A stretch of DNA of 64,000 bases from Liolophura sinensis (GCF_032854445.1 NC_088300.1:81584101-81648100), one strand, 5' to 3'; shown: positions 1 to 11,379, counted from the stretch's first letter. Made by a program: numbers and translations. Notes: generated by a model not told the origin, from the letters alone.

Positions 1-840
1 AACAGGAGTGGTGAGTGAGGATATGAGACAGGAGTGGTGCATGGGAATATGAGACGGGAGTGGTGAGTAGGGGATATGAGGCTGAGGAGTGGTGAGCATG
101 AGATAGGAGTGGTGAGTGGGGGATATGAGACAGGAGTGGTGAGTGGAGGATATGAGGCTGAGGAGTGGTGGGGATGAGACAGGAGTGGTGAGTAATGATA
201 TGAAACAGGAGTGGTGCATGGGGATATGGAACAGGAGTGGTGCATGGGGATATGGAACAGGAGTGGTGAGTAGGAGATCTGACTGAAGAGTGGTGAGGAT
301 GAGACAGGACTGGGGCATAGGGATATGAGACAGGAGTGGTGAGTAGGGGATATGTGACTGAGGAGTGGTGAGGATGACTCAGGAGTAGTGAGATATATGA
401 GATAGGAGTGGTGTGTGGGGCTGATTTGAGGATGAGGAGTTGTGAGTAGGGGATATGAGACAGAGGAGTGGTGAGTTGGGGATATGAGGCTGAGGAGTGA
501 TGGGGATGAGACAGTAGTGGTGAGTGAGGATATGAGACAGGAGTGGTGAGTTGGGATATGAGATAGAAGTGATGAGTGGGGGATATGAGGCTGAGGAGTG
601 ATGGGAATGAGACAGGAGTGGTGAGTGAGGATATGAGATAGGTGTGGCAAGTTGGGGATATGAGACAAAAGTGGGAAGTGAGGTATTTGAGACAAAAGCG
701 AGGAGTGGGCGATATGAGACATGAGTGGTGCGTGGGGATACGAGGTAAGAATGGCGAGTGGGGATATGAGACAAAAGTGGGGAGTGAGGTATATGAGACA
801 AAAGCGGGGAGTGGCGAAATGAGACAGGAGAGGGGTGTAT
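1..840. repeat. Degenerate minisatellite (GAGTGGTGAGT..GATATGAGACAG)
   Basis: Irregular units of roughly 22-50 bp built on GGATATGAGACAGGAGTGGTGAGTG. The array enters from the left edge and ends about 40 bp before the acceptor of exon 882-1064. Both strands show open frames only because the units lack stops. Confidence 0.9.
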
Positions 841-881
841 GTTAGTGTGAGATAAACTTCAATTTTCGTCTCTTGTTCTAG

Positions 882-1064
882 GCCAAAGAGGCTCTGCAAG
901 CAGCAAAAAATGATTATGAAGCTATGAATGCACAATTGTTGGATGAGTTACCCAAGCTGCACCAGTTGAGTTTTTCTCTGCTTAAAGACTGTATGGGAGC
1001 ATTTGTGCGTGCTCAGAGAAGCTTCACTGATCAGACGCTGAACAACATGTACCCTCTGCTGGAG
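882..1064 (+). CDS. DNMBP: DNMBP/Tuba orthologue, exon encoding end of the BAR domain (first exon in window)
   Basis: Tuba is a scaffold and Cdc42 guanine-nucleotide exchange factor that links dynamin to actin regulators at membranes and cell junctions. Its order is N-terminal SH3s, DH, BAR, then two C-terminal SH3s. This exon follows a good acceptor (pyrimidine-rich, ending TTCTAG) and ends at GAG|GTGAGT. It is 183 bp, 61 codons, phase 0 to phase 0. The peptide contains AKNDYEAMNAQLLDELPKL, which closely resembles the final BAR helix of vertebrate DNMBP (AKN-YEALNAQLLDELPK-, from memory). The N-terminal part of the gene lies upstream of the window. Identity is well supported by the downstream exons; the only doubt is whether it is DNMBP itself or a close lineage-specific paralogue. 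Confidence 0.9.
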
Positions 1065-1244
1065 GTGAGTTGATCTGCATAGCTTCTGTGCTTCTCCACA
1101 GCAGCAGAAGCAGCAGCACTTAGGGTCATACCTCCTCCAAACTTATACCTCCTCTTATTTACATTTGCCCATCTTGCTGCTGTTTCCCATGTTGTTGTTG
1201 CCTATGCTTATGATACATACAAAATTACATACATGTATCAAGTT

Positions 1245-1800
1245 GCTTTAAGTTGCCCTGGCTGGTTTTGTTTCCAGCTTCCCAAGCTGGTTTCATTTCC
1301 AGTTGCCCGTGGTGGTTTTGTGTTCAGTTGTCCATGCTGGTTTTGTTTCCAGTTGCTCTTGCTGGTTTTGTTTCCAGTTGCCCATGGTGTTTTGTTTCCA
1401 GTTGCTCTTGCTGGTTTTGTTTCCAGTTATCCATGTTGGTTTTGTTTCCATTTGCTCTTGCTGGTTTTGTTTCCATTTGCTCTTGCTGGTTTTGTTTTCA
1501 GTTGCTCTTGCTAGTTTTGTTTCCAGTTGCCCATGGTGGTTTTGTTTTCAGTTGCCCATGGTGGTTTTGTTTCCAGTTGTTCTTGCTGGTTTTGTTTCCA
1601 GTTATCCATGCTGGTTTTGTTTTCAGTTGCAGTTGCTGGTTTTGTTTCCAGTTGTTCTTGCTGGTTTTGTTTTCAGTTGTTCTTGCTAGTTTTCTTTTCA
1701 GTTGCCCATGGTGGTTTTCTTTTCAGTTGCCCATGCTGGTTTTGTTTCCAGTTGCCCTTGCTGGTTTTGTTTTCAGTTGCCCATGGTGGTTTTTGTTTTG
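1245..1800. repeat. 25-bp minisatellite resembling the next exon's 3' splice site
   Basis: About 22 copies of a 25-bp unit, GTTGCCCATGCTGGTTTTG-TTTCCA. Read as TTTGTTTCCAG|TTGCCCATGCTGGTT, it matches the acceptor and first codons of exon 1923 (GTGTTTACAG|TTACCCATGCTGTT). An intermediate copy sits at about 1866. Confidence 0.92.
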
Positions 1801-1922
1801 GTTTGCTACTTCAGGTTCCAGATAATTATTGGGTTATTAAAGTCTCCCACAGCATTGTTGTTGTTTAGTTGCCTATGCTGGATTTTCTTCCTTTGTTTAC
1901 AAAAACTTTCCTGTGTTTACAG

Positions 1923-2111
1923 TTACCCATGCTGTTAACGAATGGAGAATCAGTGATGGAAACTTTCAATATTAAGCATGTCTCCGCCGTGGACAGGATC
2001 TCTCATTACAGCTTTATACCTAAAGGCTTTAACCCTCGAGTGGAGGCCAGCAAATTGGAGAAGAGATCCAAACGGAACTCTCTGGACCCTCAGATGCTGC
2101 GCACTCCCACG
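1923..2111 (+). CDS. DNMBP: DNMBP/Tuba orthologue, BAR-SH3 linker exon
   Basis: The acceptor is TGTTTACAG and the donor ACG|GTAGGT. The exon is 189 bp (63 codons), phase 0 at both ends. It encodes the end of BAR and a basic linker (..SFIPKGFNPRVEASKLEKRSKR..), aligning with the vertebrate stretch ..TFFPESLPATKKPFERK.. by position and character. The acceptor with the first codons (TTACCCATGCTGTT) is mirrored many times in the 25-bp array just upstream at 1245-1800. Confidence 0.9.
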
Positions 2112-2142
2112 GTAGGTTAGGGTGAAGAAGAGACATATACAA

Positions 2143-2245
2143 ATATTGTATTTATTTATTTACTTGATGGGTATATACCAAAACTCAAGAATATTTCACT
2201 TATATGCTTAAGGCAAACATTAAGTTGGGAGGAATAAACTAGCAT
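2143..2245 (-). mobile_element. Diverged SINE (family B) fragment in a DNMBP intron
   Basis: TTTATTTATTTACTTGATGG followed by AACTCAAGAATATTTCACTT matches the tail-proximal part of family B. The rest is too decayed to follow. The 2246-2400 stretch after it is A/T-rich with nothing recognised. Confidence 0.5.
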
Positions 2246-2399
2246 TGAGTTGTCAACTGAATTAGAAAAAAATTTACAGCCTGAATTAATATAACATTTG
2301 AATCCATAAAACTTACAGAATAATTACTAATTGCAGAGTGCACATTTACTGACATGACTCTAATAGTAAAGTAGTCCTGCCCTGTTACCTTTCAGGGCA

Positions 2400-4123
2400 A
2401 CCCCCAATCAGAAGGTGTTTATTCAACAGTTATGTTTTACCCTTTGTAGTCCTCCCCTGGGCTGTCCCTGCTTCCTGTTACCGCTCAGGGCAGCCCCCAG
2501 AGTCCCAGCCAGAAGGCGTTTATACAACAGTTATGTTACCTTTTTCTCTGTAGTCTTTCCTGGGCAGTATCTGTCCCCTGTTACTGCCCAGGGCAGCCCC
2601 CAGAGTCCCAGTCAGAAGGTGTTTATACAACAGTTATGTTACCTTTTTTCTCTGTAGTCTTTCCTGGGGCGTATCTGTCCCCTGTTACTGCTCAGGGCAG
2701 CCCCCAGAGTCCCACTCAGAACGTGTTCGTACAACAGTTATGTTACCCTTTTCTCTCTAGTCCTGCGTTGGGCTGTCCCTGCTTCCTGTTACTGCTCAGG
2801 ACAGCCCCTAGATTCCCAGTCAGAAGGTGTTTATACAACAGTTATGTTACCCTTTCTCTGTAGTCTTTCCTGGGCAGTATTTGTCGCCTGTTACTGCTCA
2901 GGGCAGCCCCTAGAGCCCCAGTCAGAAGGTGTTTATACAACAGTTATGTTACCCTTTTCTCTGTAGTCTTTCCTGGGCAGTATCTGTCTCCTGTTACTGC
3001 TCAGGGCAGCACCTAGAGTCCCACTCAGAACGTGTTCGTACAACAGTTATGTTACCCTTTTCTCTGTAGTCTTTCCTGAGTCGTATCTGTCCCCTGTTAC
3101 TGCTCAGGGCAGCCCCCAGAGTCCCAGTCAGAACGTGTTCGTACAACAGTTATGTTACCCTTTTCTCTGTAGTCTTTCCTGGGTCATATCTGTCCCCTGT
3201 TACTGCTCAGGGCAGCCCCCAGAGTCCCAGTCAGAAGGTGTTTATACAACAGTTATGTTACCCTTTTCTCTGTAGTCTTTCCTGGGTCGTATCTGTCTCC
3301 TGTTACTGCTCAGGGCAGCCCCTAGAGTCCCAGTCAGAAGATGTATATACAACAGTTATGTTACCCTTTTCTCTGTAGTCTTTCCTGGGTCGTATCTGTC
3401 TCCTGTTACTGCTCAGGACAGCCCCCAGAGTCCCAGTCAGAAGGTGTTTATACAACAGTTATGTTACCCTTTTCTCTGTAGTCTTTCCTGGGTTGTATCT
3501 GTCTCCTGTTACTGCTCAGGGCAGCCCCTAGTGTCCCAGTCAGAAGATGTATATACAACAGTTATGTTACCCTTTTCTCTGTAGTCTTTCCTGGGTCGTA
3601 TCTGTCTCCTGTTACTGCTCAGGACAGCCCCCAGAGTCCCAGTCAGAAGGTGTTTATACAACAGTTATGTTACCCTTTTCTCTGTAGTCTTTCCTGGGTC
3701 GTATCTGTCTCCTGTTACTGCTCAGGACAGCCCCCAGAGTCCCAGTCAGAAGGTGCTTATACAACAGTTATGTTACCCTTTTCTCTGTAAACTTTCCTGA
3801 GTCGTATCTGTCCCCTGTTACTGCTCAGGGCAGCCCCTAGTGTCCCAGTCAGAAGGTGTTTATATAACAGTTATGTTACCCTTTTCTCTGTAGTCCTCCC
3901 CTGGGCTGTCCCTGCTTCCTGTTACTTTCGCAAACTTCGTAAATTGCATTTATATCTTTTCTCGCAGTATAACCCAGATAATGTCTTTTATGAAAAAAGA
4001 TGTGAGAAATAAGACTTGTGAAAGTGGCCCCAGGGCAGCCCCTGGAGTTTTTGCCCGACATTTATGTTACCCATTTCTCTGTAGTCGTCCCCTGGATCAT
4101 CCCTTCCCCCTGTTGCTGCTCAG
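2400..4123. repeat. 103-bp array made of the 3' splice site and start of exon 4124
   Basis: About 14 regular copies to about 3900, a unique patch at 3930-4020, and one diverged copy touching the exon. Each unit has CTGTTACTGCTCAG|GGCAGC, CCCCAGAGTCCCAGTCAGAA, GGTGTTTATACAACAG, then a second acceptor-like TTTTCTCTGTAG. The first two match the true exon acceptor and its codons GSPQSPSQKVFVQQ. Confidence 0.93.
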
Positions 4124-4316
4124 GGAAGCCCCCAGAGTCCCAGTCAGAAGGTGTTTGTACAGCAGAGTTACCCGCCGGAGAAGACCTATCGTGTGCTGCA
4201 CAATTACACTGCGCTCAATGTCCTGGACCTCACTGTGTGGGAAGGAGATGTAGTCGGAGTCATCAAATCCTCAGATCCCATGGGCGACAAAGACAGGTGG
4301 TTCGTTGATAATGGAG
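4124..4316 (+). CDS. DNMBP: DNMBP/Tuba orthologue, exon with first part of the penultimate SH3
   Basis: The acceptor is GCTGCTCAG|GGAAGC and the donor GGAG|GTAAGA. The exon is 193 bp, phase 0 in and phase 1 out. It begins GSPQSPSQKVFVQQ and then enters an SH3 domain: YPPEKTYRVLHNYTAL, the acidic RT-loop region (LDLTVWEGDVVGVI), then DPMGDKDRWFVDNG with the conserved Trp. Vertebrate DNMBP has YPPEKLFQAERNF and DPMGSQNRWLIDNG at this place (from memory). The SH3 is completed by the next exon. The first 14 codons with their acceptor have been amplified into the upstream 103-bp array. Confidence 0.95.
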
Positions 4317-4589
4317 GTAAGACATTATTTGGCAGCAAAACACTGCATTTGCCAGCCTACATTTTCATGATTTTAATCGCCACTTTTGAGGTCAGACTCA
4401 CAAACCCATTTTGAGCTGAAGTTGAAAAGCTCAAACCTGGCTCAACTTGAAATGGCCACTGCCACATTACAGAACCAGCTTTCAAAATTTTAGTAATTTG
4501 ATGCATGTATTATAAAATTTAATTTACAATTTTAAGTTAAATCACAAAATTGTCAAGTGAAAATGTCCCAGGAGAATTAAATATGGTTA

Positions 4590-5715
4590 TACACGTCCCC
4601 AGAGCATGAGATAGGGCTGTAGCCAGCCATGTGTCCTACATGTACCTGTCCCTAGAGCATGGGATGTGGCTGTAGCTAGCCATGTGAACTATATGTACCT
4701 GTCCCCAGAGCGTGAGATAGGGCTGTAGCTAGCTATGTTTCCTACATGTGCCTGTCCCCAGCGCGTGGGATGTGGCTGTAGTTAGCCACGTGAACCACAT
4801 GTACCTGTCCCCAGAGCATGGGATGTGGTTGTAGCTAGCCATGGGAACTACATGTACCTGTTCCCAGAGTGTGGTATATGGCTGTAGCTAGCTGTATGAA
4901 CTACATGTACCTGTCCTCAGAGCAGGGATATGGCTGTAGCTAGCCATGGGAACTACATGTACCTGTCCCCAGAGTGTGGTATATGGCTGTAGCTAACTGT
5001 ATGAACTACATGTACCTGTCCCCAGAGCATGGGATATGGTTGTAGCTAGCCATGTGAACTACATGTATTTGTCGCAAGAGCGTGAGATTTGGCTGTAGCT
5101 AGCCATGGGAACTACATGTATTTGTTCCCAGGGTGTGGTATAAGGCTGTAGCTAGCTGTATGAACTACATGTACCTGTCCCCAGAGCATGGGATATGGTT
5201 GTAACTAGCCATGTGAACTACATGTACCTGTCTTTAGAGCATGAGCTGTGGCTGTAGCTAGCCATGGGAACTACATGTACGTGTCCCGAGAGCGCGAGAT
5301 TTGGCTGTAGCTAGCCATGTGAACTACATGTACCTGTCCCCAGAGCATGGGATGTGGCTGTAGGTAGCCATGGGAACTACATGTACCTGTCCCGAGATCA
5401 TGAGATTTGGCTGTAGCTAGCCATGTGAACTACATGTACCTGTCCCCAGAGTGCGGGATGTGGCAGTAGCTTGCCATGTGAACCACATGTACGTGTCCCC
5501 AGAGTGCGGGATCTGGCAGTAGCTTGCCATGTGAACCACATGTACCTGTCCTCAGAGCAGGGATATGGCTGTAGCTAGCCATGGGAACTACATGTACCTG
5601 TTCCCAGAGGGTGGTATAAGGCTGTAGCTAGCTGTATGAACTACATGTACCTGTTTCGAGAGTGTGAGATTTGGCTGTAGCTAGCCATGTGAACTACATG
5701 TACCTGTCCTCATCG
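4590..5715. repeat. 53-bp minisatellite
   Basis: About 21 copies of a unit with CTGTAGCTAGCCATGTGAAC, TACATGTACCTGTCCCCAGA and GCATGGGATATGG. It lies in the intron between the two halves of the penultimate SH3. The 4317-4590 and 5715-6020 flanks are A/T-rich intron with nothing recognised. Confidence 0.93.
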
Positions 5716-6019
5716 CAACCTTCAGGATGGATATTTTTTTCTCTTAAAACACGTTCAAATGCTCCTATGGCTGTGTAGAGCCCAAGAGCTTCTGGGGTCT
5801 TGAAGGAGCAGCCTCTCCTCATTGGTTGGGATAATGGCCCACCACATTTTATTTGCTTTCAATGCCCCTGTACATGTACCCATCCCAGAGCATGGGGTAG
5901 GTTTGTGATTAGCTATAAAAGTGTGGAATACGATTGTAATCAGCTATATGAACTAGAATGCAACCAGAATGTATGTACATTTATGAGGTTGTTTAGTATG
6001 ATCCCAGGTCAGGCCATAC

Positions 6020-6300
6020 CAAACATTTATGAGGTTGTTTAGTATGATCCCAGGTCAGGCCATACCAAACATTTATGAGGTTGTTTAGTATGATCCCAGG
6101 TCAGGCCATACCAAACATTTATGAGGTTGTTTAGTATGATCCCAGGTCAGGCCATACCAAACATTTATGAGGTTGTTTAGTATGATCCCAGGTCAGGCCA
6201 TACCAAACATTTATGAGGTTCTTTAGCATGATCCCAGGTCAGGCCCTACCAAACATTTATGAGGTTCTTTAGTATGATCCCAGGTCAGGCCATACCAAAG
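6020..6300. repeat. 46-bp tandem repeat, about 6 copies
   Basis: Nearly identical units of ACATTTATGAGGTTGTTTAG, TATGATCCCAGGTCAGGCCA, TACCAA. The high identity suggests recent expansion. The 6300-6580 stretch up to the exon is unique intron. Confidence 0.93.
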
Positions 6301-6581
6301 ATTTCAGAATAGTACTTGTTGCTGCCTCGCTTGGCACTTAGCGCTGAAAGGTCAGAGCAAGGAAACGTGACTGGTTGACCTGGTTTCAGTATGATGTGAC
6401 TGGATGTGGTGTCATGTCTGGTGTGTTCGGCTTGATACTTCAGTGACCGCATGGCCCTCCAGCAAGAGGACACAATATATGTACACATACCTAATGACTC
6501 CTTGTCATCATATGACTGAAAAATTGTTAAGTACAACATAGCATTCTAACACAAATCAGTATGTACACTGTTCATCCTCAG

Positions 6582-6835
6582 AGGCTAAAGGCTTCATCCC
6601 AAAGAAGTTACTCACACCATTCCAGCCCAGCCCTGGAAGAGTCCTTGACTTCTCTGAGAACTTGGGCCTGAGGATGAGATGTGAAGATGAGGCAGAGAGT
6701 GAGTTGCTTGGCGACGAGGATGTCTTCACAAAGCTGCAGGTGGATTGGTCAGCTGCTTCCCCAACCCTCAGCTCCTCCAACCTCCACGACACTCTCCCTA
6801 CTGCTAACGACCCTCCCCCTCCTTACCCAGATGAG
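6582..6835 (+). CDS. DNMBP: DNMBP/Tuba orthologue, end of penultimate SH3 and linker
   Basis: The acceptor is TTCATCCTCAG and the donor GATGAG|GTACAT. It is 254 bp, phase 1 in and phase 0 out. The join gives DNG-EAKGFIPKKLL, the last SH3 strands (the G-[FY]-[IV]-P motif), followed by an acidic, Ser/Pro-rich linker ending NDPPPPYPDE. The linker before the last SH3 is shorter than in vertebrates, where it is well over 100 residues. Confidence 0.9.
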
Positions 6836-6984
6836 GTACATCTAACTGTGTATTGCCCTGTCATGTTTACTTCACGCAGTGTACAGCTCTAAGTAGAGAT
6901 GTCACTCTGCAGTTTGGCAGTGTACTGGAAAGTGTGGCTCTGCAGTTTGGCAATTTACTGGAAAGAACTAGGGTTTTAGAGAAT

Positions 6985-7320
6985 AGGTGAAATTTCATTC
7001 ATTTGTTGTTCACCGAATTATGTGATTGGGGTTCACTGATTTGTGTTTAATGATTTCTTTGAATGTTGTTCATTGATTTCTTTGATTAATGTTTATCGAT
7101 TTCTTTCATTGATGATAATGGATTTCTTTCATTGATGATAATGGATTTCTTTGATTGATGTTTGATTTTTTTGGTGTTCATTGATGTCTTTGATTGGTGT
7201 TTATTGCATTCTTTGATTGATGTTCATTGATTTCTTTGATGTTGATTGAAGTTTTTTTTTTTTTTCTTGATTGATGTTGATTTGATTTTTTGATTGGGGT
7301 TTATTTTGATTTCTTATCAG
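6985..7320. repeat. Degenerate A/T-rich repeat (TTTGATTGATGTTCATTGAT)
   Basis: Irregular units of about 20-30 bp fill the 571-bp intron before the last DNMBP exon and run to within about 90 bp of its acceptor. Confidence 0.75.
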
Positions 7321-7406
7321 ATAAATAAAATAAATTTATTGATTTCTTGGATGTTTATTGATTTTCCAGAAGTAACCTGTTTATGTACTATTTTATGCTA
7401 TTTCAG

Positions 7407-7598
7407 TTTTACTGTGCGGAGTATGCCTTCTCTGCGCGGAACTCTAATGAGGTGTCCCTGTTTGAAGGTCAGGTGGTGTCTGTGATCAGTAAAGAGGACC
7501 TAGACGGCAACATGGAGTGGTGGTGGGTGGACGCGGATGGCCAACAGGGCTTCGCTCCCGCGGCGTACCTCAGTCAGATAGAGGACAAAACAGGATGA
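7407..7598 (+). CDS. DNMBP: DNMBP/Tuba orthologue, terminal exon with the last SH3 and stop
   Basis: The acceptor is ATGCTATTTCAG, and the frame enters at phase 0. The exon encodes the C-terminal SH3: FYCAEYAFSARNSNEVSLFEG, then GNMEWWWVDADGQQGFAPAAYL, ending in IEDKTG and TGA at 7596-7598. The vertebrate counterpart reads VYFAVYTFKARNPNELSV and GNTEWWLAEVNGKKGYVP (from memory). In vertebrates this SH3 binds N-WASP and links Cdc42 activation to actin assembly. Downstream to about 7900 is A/T-rich and probably 3' UTR; I found no canonical AATAAA there. Confidence 0.95.
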   Translation, partial: FYCAEYAFSARNSNEVSLFEGQVVSVISKEDLDGNMEWWWVDADGQQGFAPAAYLSQIEDKTG

Positions 7599-7944
7599 CC
7601 CCAGGCTCTGATCAGATAGAATCAGTGTTATCCAAATTAGTTCATTGTTATATATTTCCAATATTTATTTATATCTGTAAATATACCATTATATCACTGG
7701 TGTATTGAATTGCTATGCATGCAGAGCTTTTTATATACATATATAGTTACAAATGTGTTTGTATTTCAAGATGTCCGTATAAATTAATTTTTTTTACTAG
7801 AAATTTTAAATTGAATAATTCTTACTGTTTTTTTTTTATTTACAATAATTGTATTATTTACAACAGTATGCAAACTTCTGTTTTCTGTTCAGGTATGGTT
7901 TAGTCCCTGTTCTTGTTTGACTCTCAGTGCATTCAGATGAGTCT

Positions 7945-8560
7945 TGTTGGATCCAGTCATGCTGGGTATTCAGCCGGTGTGGATCAGCCTCCAGTCATGC
8001 TGGATATTCAGCAGGTGTGAATCAGCATCCAGTCATGCTGGGTATTCAGCCGGTGTGGATCAGCATCCAGTCATGCTGGATATTCAGCCGGTGTGGATCA
8101 GCCTCCAGTCATGCTGGGTATTCAGCAGGTGTGAATCAGCATCCAGTCATGCTGGATATTCAGCCGGTGTGGATCAGCCTCCAGTCATGCTGGATATTCA
8201 GCCGGTGTGAATCAGCATTCAGTCATGCTGGGTATTCAGCCGGTGTGGATCAGCATCCAGTCATGCTGGATATTCAGCCGGTGTGGATCAGCCTCCAGTC
8301 TTGCTGGATATTCAGCTGGTGTGGATCAGCCTCCAGTCTTGCTGGATATTCAGCTGGTGTGGATCAGCCTCCAGTCTTGCTGGATATTCAGCCGGTTTGG
8401 ATCAGTCTCCATCTCCCTTGATATTCAGCTGGTGTGGCTCAGACTCCATGTTGTTGGATATTCAGCTTGTGTGGATCAGTCTCTATCCCCCCTGGATATT
8501 CAACTGCTGTGGATCAACCACCATTTGCTGGATATTTAGCTGGTGTGAATCAGCTTCTGG
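7945..8560. repeat. 38-bp minisatellite downstream of the DNMBP stop
   Basis: About 16 copies of TCATGCTGGATATTCAGCCG, GTGTGGATCAGCCTCCAG, decaying at the right end. It starts 350 bp after the DNMBP stop and could be in the 3' UTR if polyadenylation is distal. The 8560-9190 stretch is unique sequence with no gene seen. Confidence 0.92.
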
Positions 8561-9189
8561 TCAGGCCAGACAGTCTGTGGTTAGTGTGATATTCCCTTCA
8601 TGCCTGCTTCTTTTGAAGAATTGTAAGTTTATACAAATTTACATTGGCTTATAGATATTAGGCAATTCTTGCTAATTCCTGCTGGGCATTCATTGCAGAC
8701 ACACTGATGGTTGGATAGTCAGGGAATTTACTACCTACTTGTAGACTCATTGTTGCTTGTCTCATTTCTCTACATGAATAATTGTGAGCAACTCTACTGT
8801 TCTCAAAGTAACTGGTTATTGTTGGTAAATATACATGTACCTGTAGCTGTCGTTCAGTTTGACGTCTTGCGGCTTTATTAGTTCAGCCAACATTAGACAA
8901 TCTTCATTGTTATTTGCTGGTACTGTACAACCACTTTCAATTGTTGTCTTTTTGTGAAATAAGCTGAAGCATTTAAGCAATGTTGCCTGAGGCATTCACC
9001 AGTGATACATGAACAAAGGCATAATAAAGATTTTACAAGTTGTGACAGCCAGCTGTTGATCATGTTTGGCTGAGCCTAAATATACATATTCTCTGAAATA
9101 CATATGCCCATATTTTCTTCCCTTTATCATGCATGTGTATGTTCCCTCGAGTATGAAGTGTGTGCCTCTCTCCATGTGATATATTCTAC

Positions 9190-10800
9190 CATATCTCGGT
9201 ACACAGGAGTTGGCCACCCAGTCACTGTATACATGTACTTGGTCTGGACACCATATCTTGGTACACATGGGTTGGCCACCCATTCGCTGTATACATGTAC
9301 TTGGTATGGATACCATATCTTGGTACAGACGGGTGGACCACCCTGTCCGTGTATACATGTACTTGGTCTGGATACCATATCTTGGTACACACGGGTTGGC
9401 CACCCTGTCCGTGTATACATGTACTTGGTCTGGATACCATATCTTGGTACACATGGGTTGGCCACCCATTCGCTGTATACATGTACTTGGTCTTGATACC
9501 ATATCTTGGTACACACGGGTTGGCCACCCTATCACTGTATACATGTACTTGGTCTGGATACCATATCTTGGTACAGACGGGTCGACCACCCTGTCGCTAT
9601 ATACATGTACTTGGTATGGATACCATATCTTGGTACAGACGGGTTGACCACCCTGTCCGTGTATACATGTACTTGGTCTGGATACCATATCTGGGTACAC
9701 ACGGGTTGGCCACCCATTCGCTGTATACATGTACTTGGTCTTGATACCATATCTTGGTACACACGGGTTGGCCACCCTATCACTGTATACATGTACTTGG
9801 TCTGGATACCATATCTTGGTACACACGGGTTGGCCACCCTGTCGCTGTATACATGTACTTGGGCTGGATACCATATCTTGGTACACACGGGTTGGCCACC
9901 CTGTTGCTGTATACATGTTCTTGGTATGGATACCATATCTTGGTACAGACGGGTTGACCACCCTGTCCGTGTATACATGTACTTGGTCTGGATACCATAT
10001 CTTGGTACAGACGGGTCGACCACCTTGTCTGTGTATACATGTACTTGGTCTGGATACCATATCTTGGTACAGACGGGTCGACCACCCTGTCCGTGTATAC
10101 ATGTACTTGGTCTGGATACCATATCTTGGTACAGACGGGTTGACCACCCTGTCCGTGTATACATGTACTAGGTCTGGATACCATATCTTGGTATACACGG
10201 GTTGGCCACCCATTCGCTGTATACATGTACTTGGTCTTGATACCATATCTTGGTACACACGGGTTGGCCACCCTATCACTGTATACATGTACTTGGTCTG
10301 GATACCATATCTTGGTACACACGGGTTGGCCACCCTATCACTGTATACATGTACTTGGTCTGGATACCATATCTTGGTACACACGGGTTGGCCACCCATT
10401 CGCTGTATACATGTACTTGGTCTTGATACCATATCTTGGTACACACAGGTTGGCCACCCTATCACTGTATACATGTACTTGGTCTGGATACCATATCTTG
10501 GTACAGACGGGTCGACCACCCTGTCCGTGTATACATGTACTTGGTCTGGATACCATATCTTGGTACACAGGAGTTGGCCACCCAGTCGCTGTATACATGT
10601 ACTTGGGCTGGACACCATATCTGGGTACACATGGGTTGGCCACCCAGTCGCTGTATACATGTACTTGGGCTGGACACCATATCTTGGTACACACGGGCTG
10701 GCCACCCTGTCACTATACATGTTCTTGGGTTGGATGCCATATCCTCGTACACACGGGTTGGCCATTCTGTTGCTATATACATGTACTTAGTCTACATGTA
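9190..10800. repeat. 62-bp minisatellite, about 26 copies
   Basis: Unit: TATACATGTACTTGGTCTGG, ATACCATATCTTGGTACACA, CGGGTTGGCCACCCTGTCGC, TG. Because 62 is not a multiple of 3, the three frames rotate, and several are open on both strands (589 codons on the -). I do not treat these as genes. Substitution variants (CACACGGGTTGG / CAGACGGGTCGA) form subgroups. Confidence 0.95.
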
Positions 10801-11095
10801 TGTACCATATCTTGATACTCTGGGGTAGGCCACTCTGTCGCTGTGTAGTTTGTCTGGATACCATATCTTGATACACTGGGGTAGGCCACTCTGTCGCTGT
10901 GTAGTTTGTCTGGATACCATATCTTGATACACTGGGGTAGGCCACTCTGTCGCTGTGTAGTTCGTCTGGATACCATATCTTGATACACTGGGGTAGGCCA
11001 CACTGTCGCTGTGTAGTTTGTCTGGATACCATATCTTGATACACTGGGGTAGGCCACCCTGCCGCTGTGTAGTTTGTCTGGATACCATATCTTGG
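10800..11095. repeat. 56-bp minisatellite, a derivative of the 62-bp unit
   Basis: About 5 copies of ACCATATCTTGATACACTGG, GGTAGGCCACTCTGTCGCTG, TGTAGTTTGTCTGGAT. It shares the CCATATCTTG..GGCCAC..TGTCGCTG core with the adjacent 62-bp array but replaces ATACATGTACTTGG with a shorter AGTTTG. The 11095-11380 flank is unique. Confidence 0.9.
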
Positions 11096-11379
11096 TACAG
11101 AGAGGATGATCATCCTATCACTACATGTATACTGAGAGGCAAAGGAAACGCAATCATCAATTTCCATTGTCAAATAGTTACAGGAGTAACCTACATGTAT
11201 ACCAAGCAGTGATTATGTTCTAGTGCCATGATGTGCGAGGCTGCATGTTAAGGTGTTAAGCCATCTCTTAGCTGCATTCTGCCACACATGCATGACATGC
11301 AAGTTGGCACTGCATGCAAACAGCGTGGGGGACATTGTAATTCATACGCACCGTGCCATGGTCAATGCTAAATCAAAGA

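Noticed and set aside
1233-1868. + strand frames rich in WFCFQLL/VLFPVA repeats resembling membrane segments
   Set aside because: They are translations of the 25-bp pyrimidine-rich minisatellite inside a DNMBP intron.
6285-6792. - strand open frames opposite DNMBP exon 6582-6835
   Set aside because: Shadows of the + strand coding exon; no splice sites or similarity.
8996-10765. 589-codon - strand open frame and many overlapping frames on both strands
   Set aside because: All are read-throughs of the 62-bp tandem unit, with a period of three units; there is no family similarity or splice structure.
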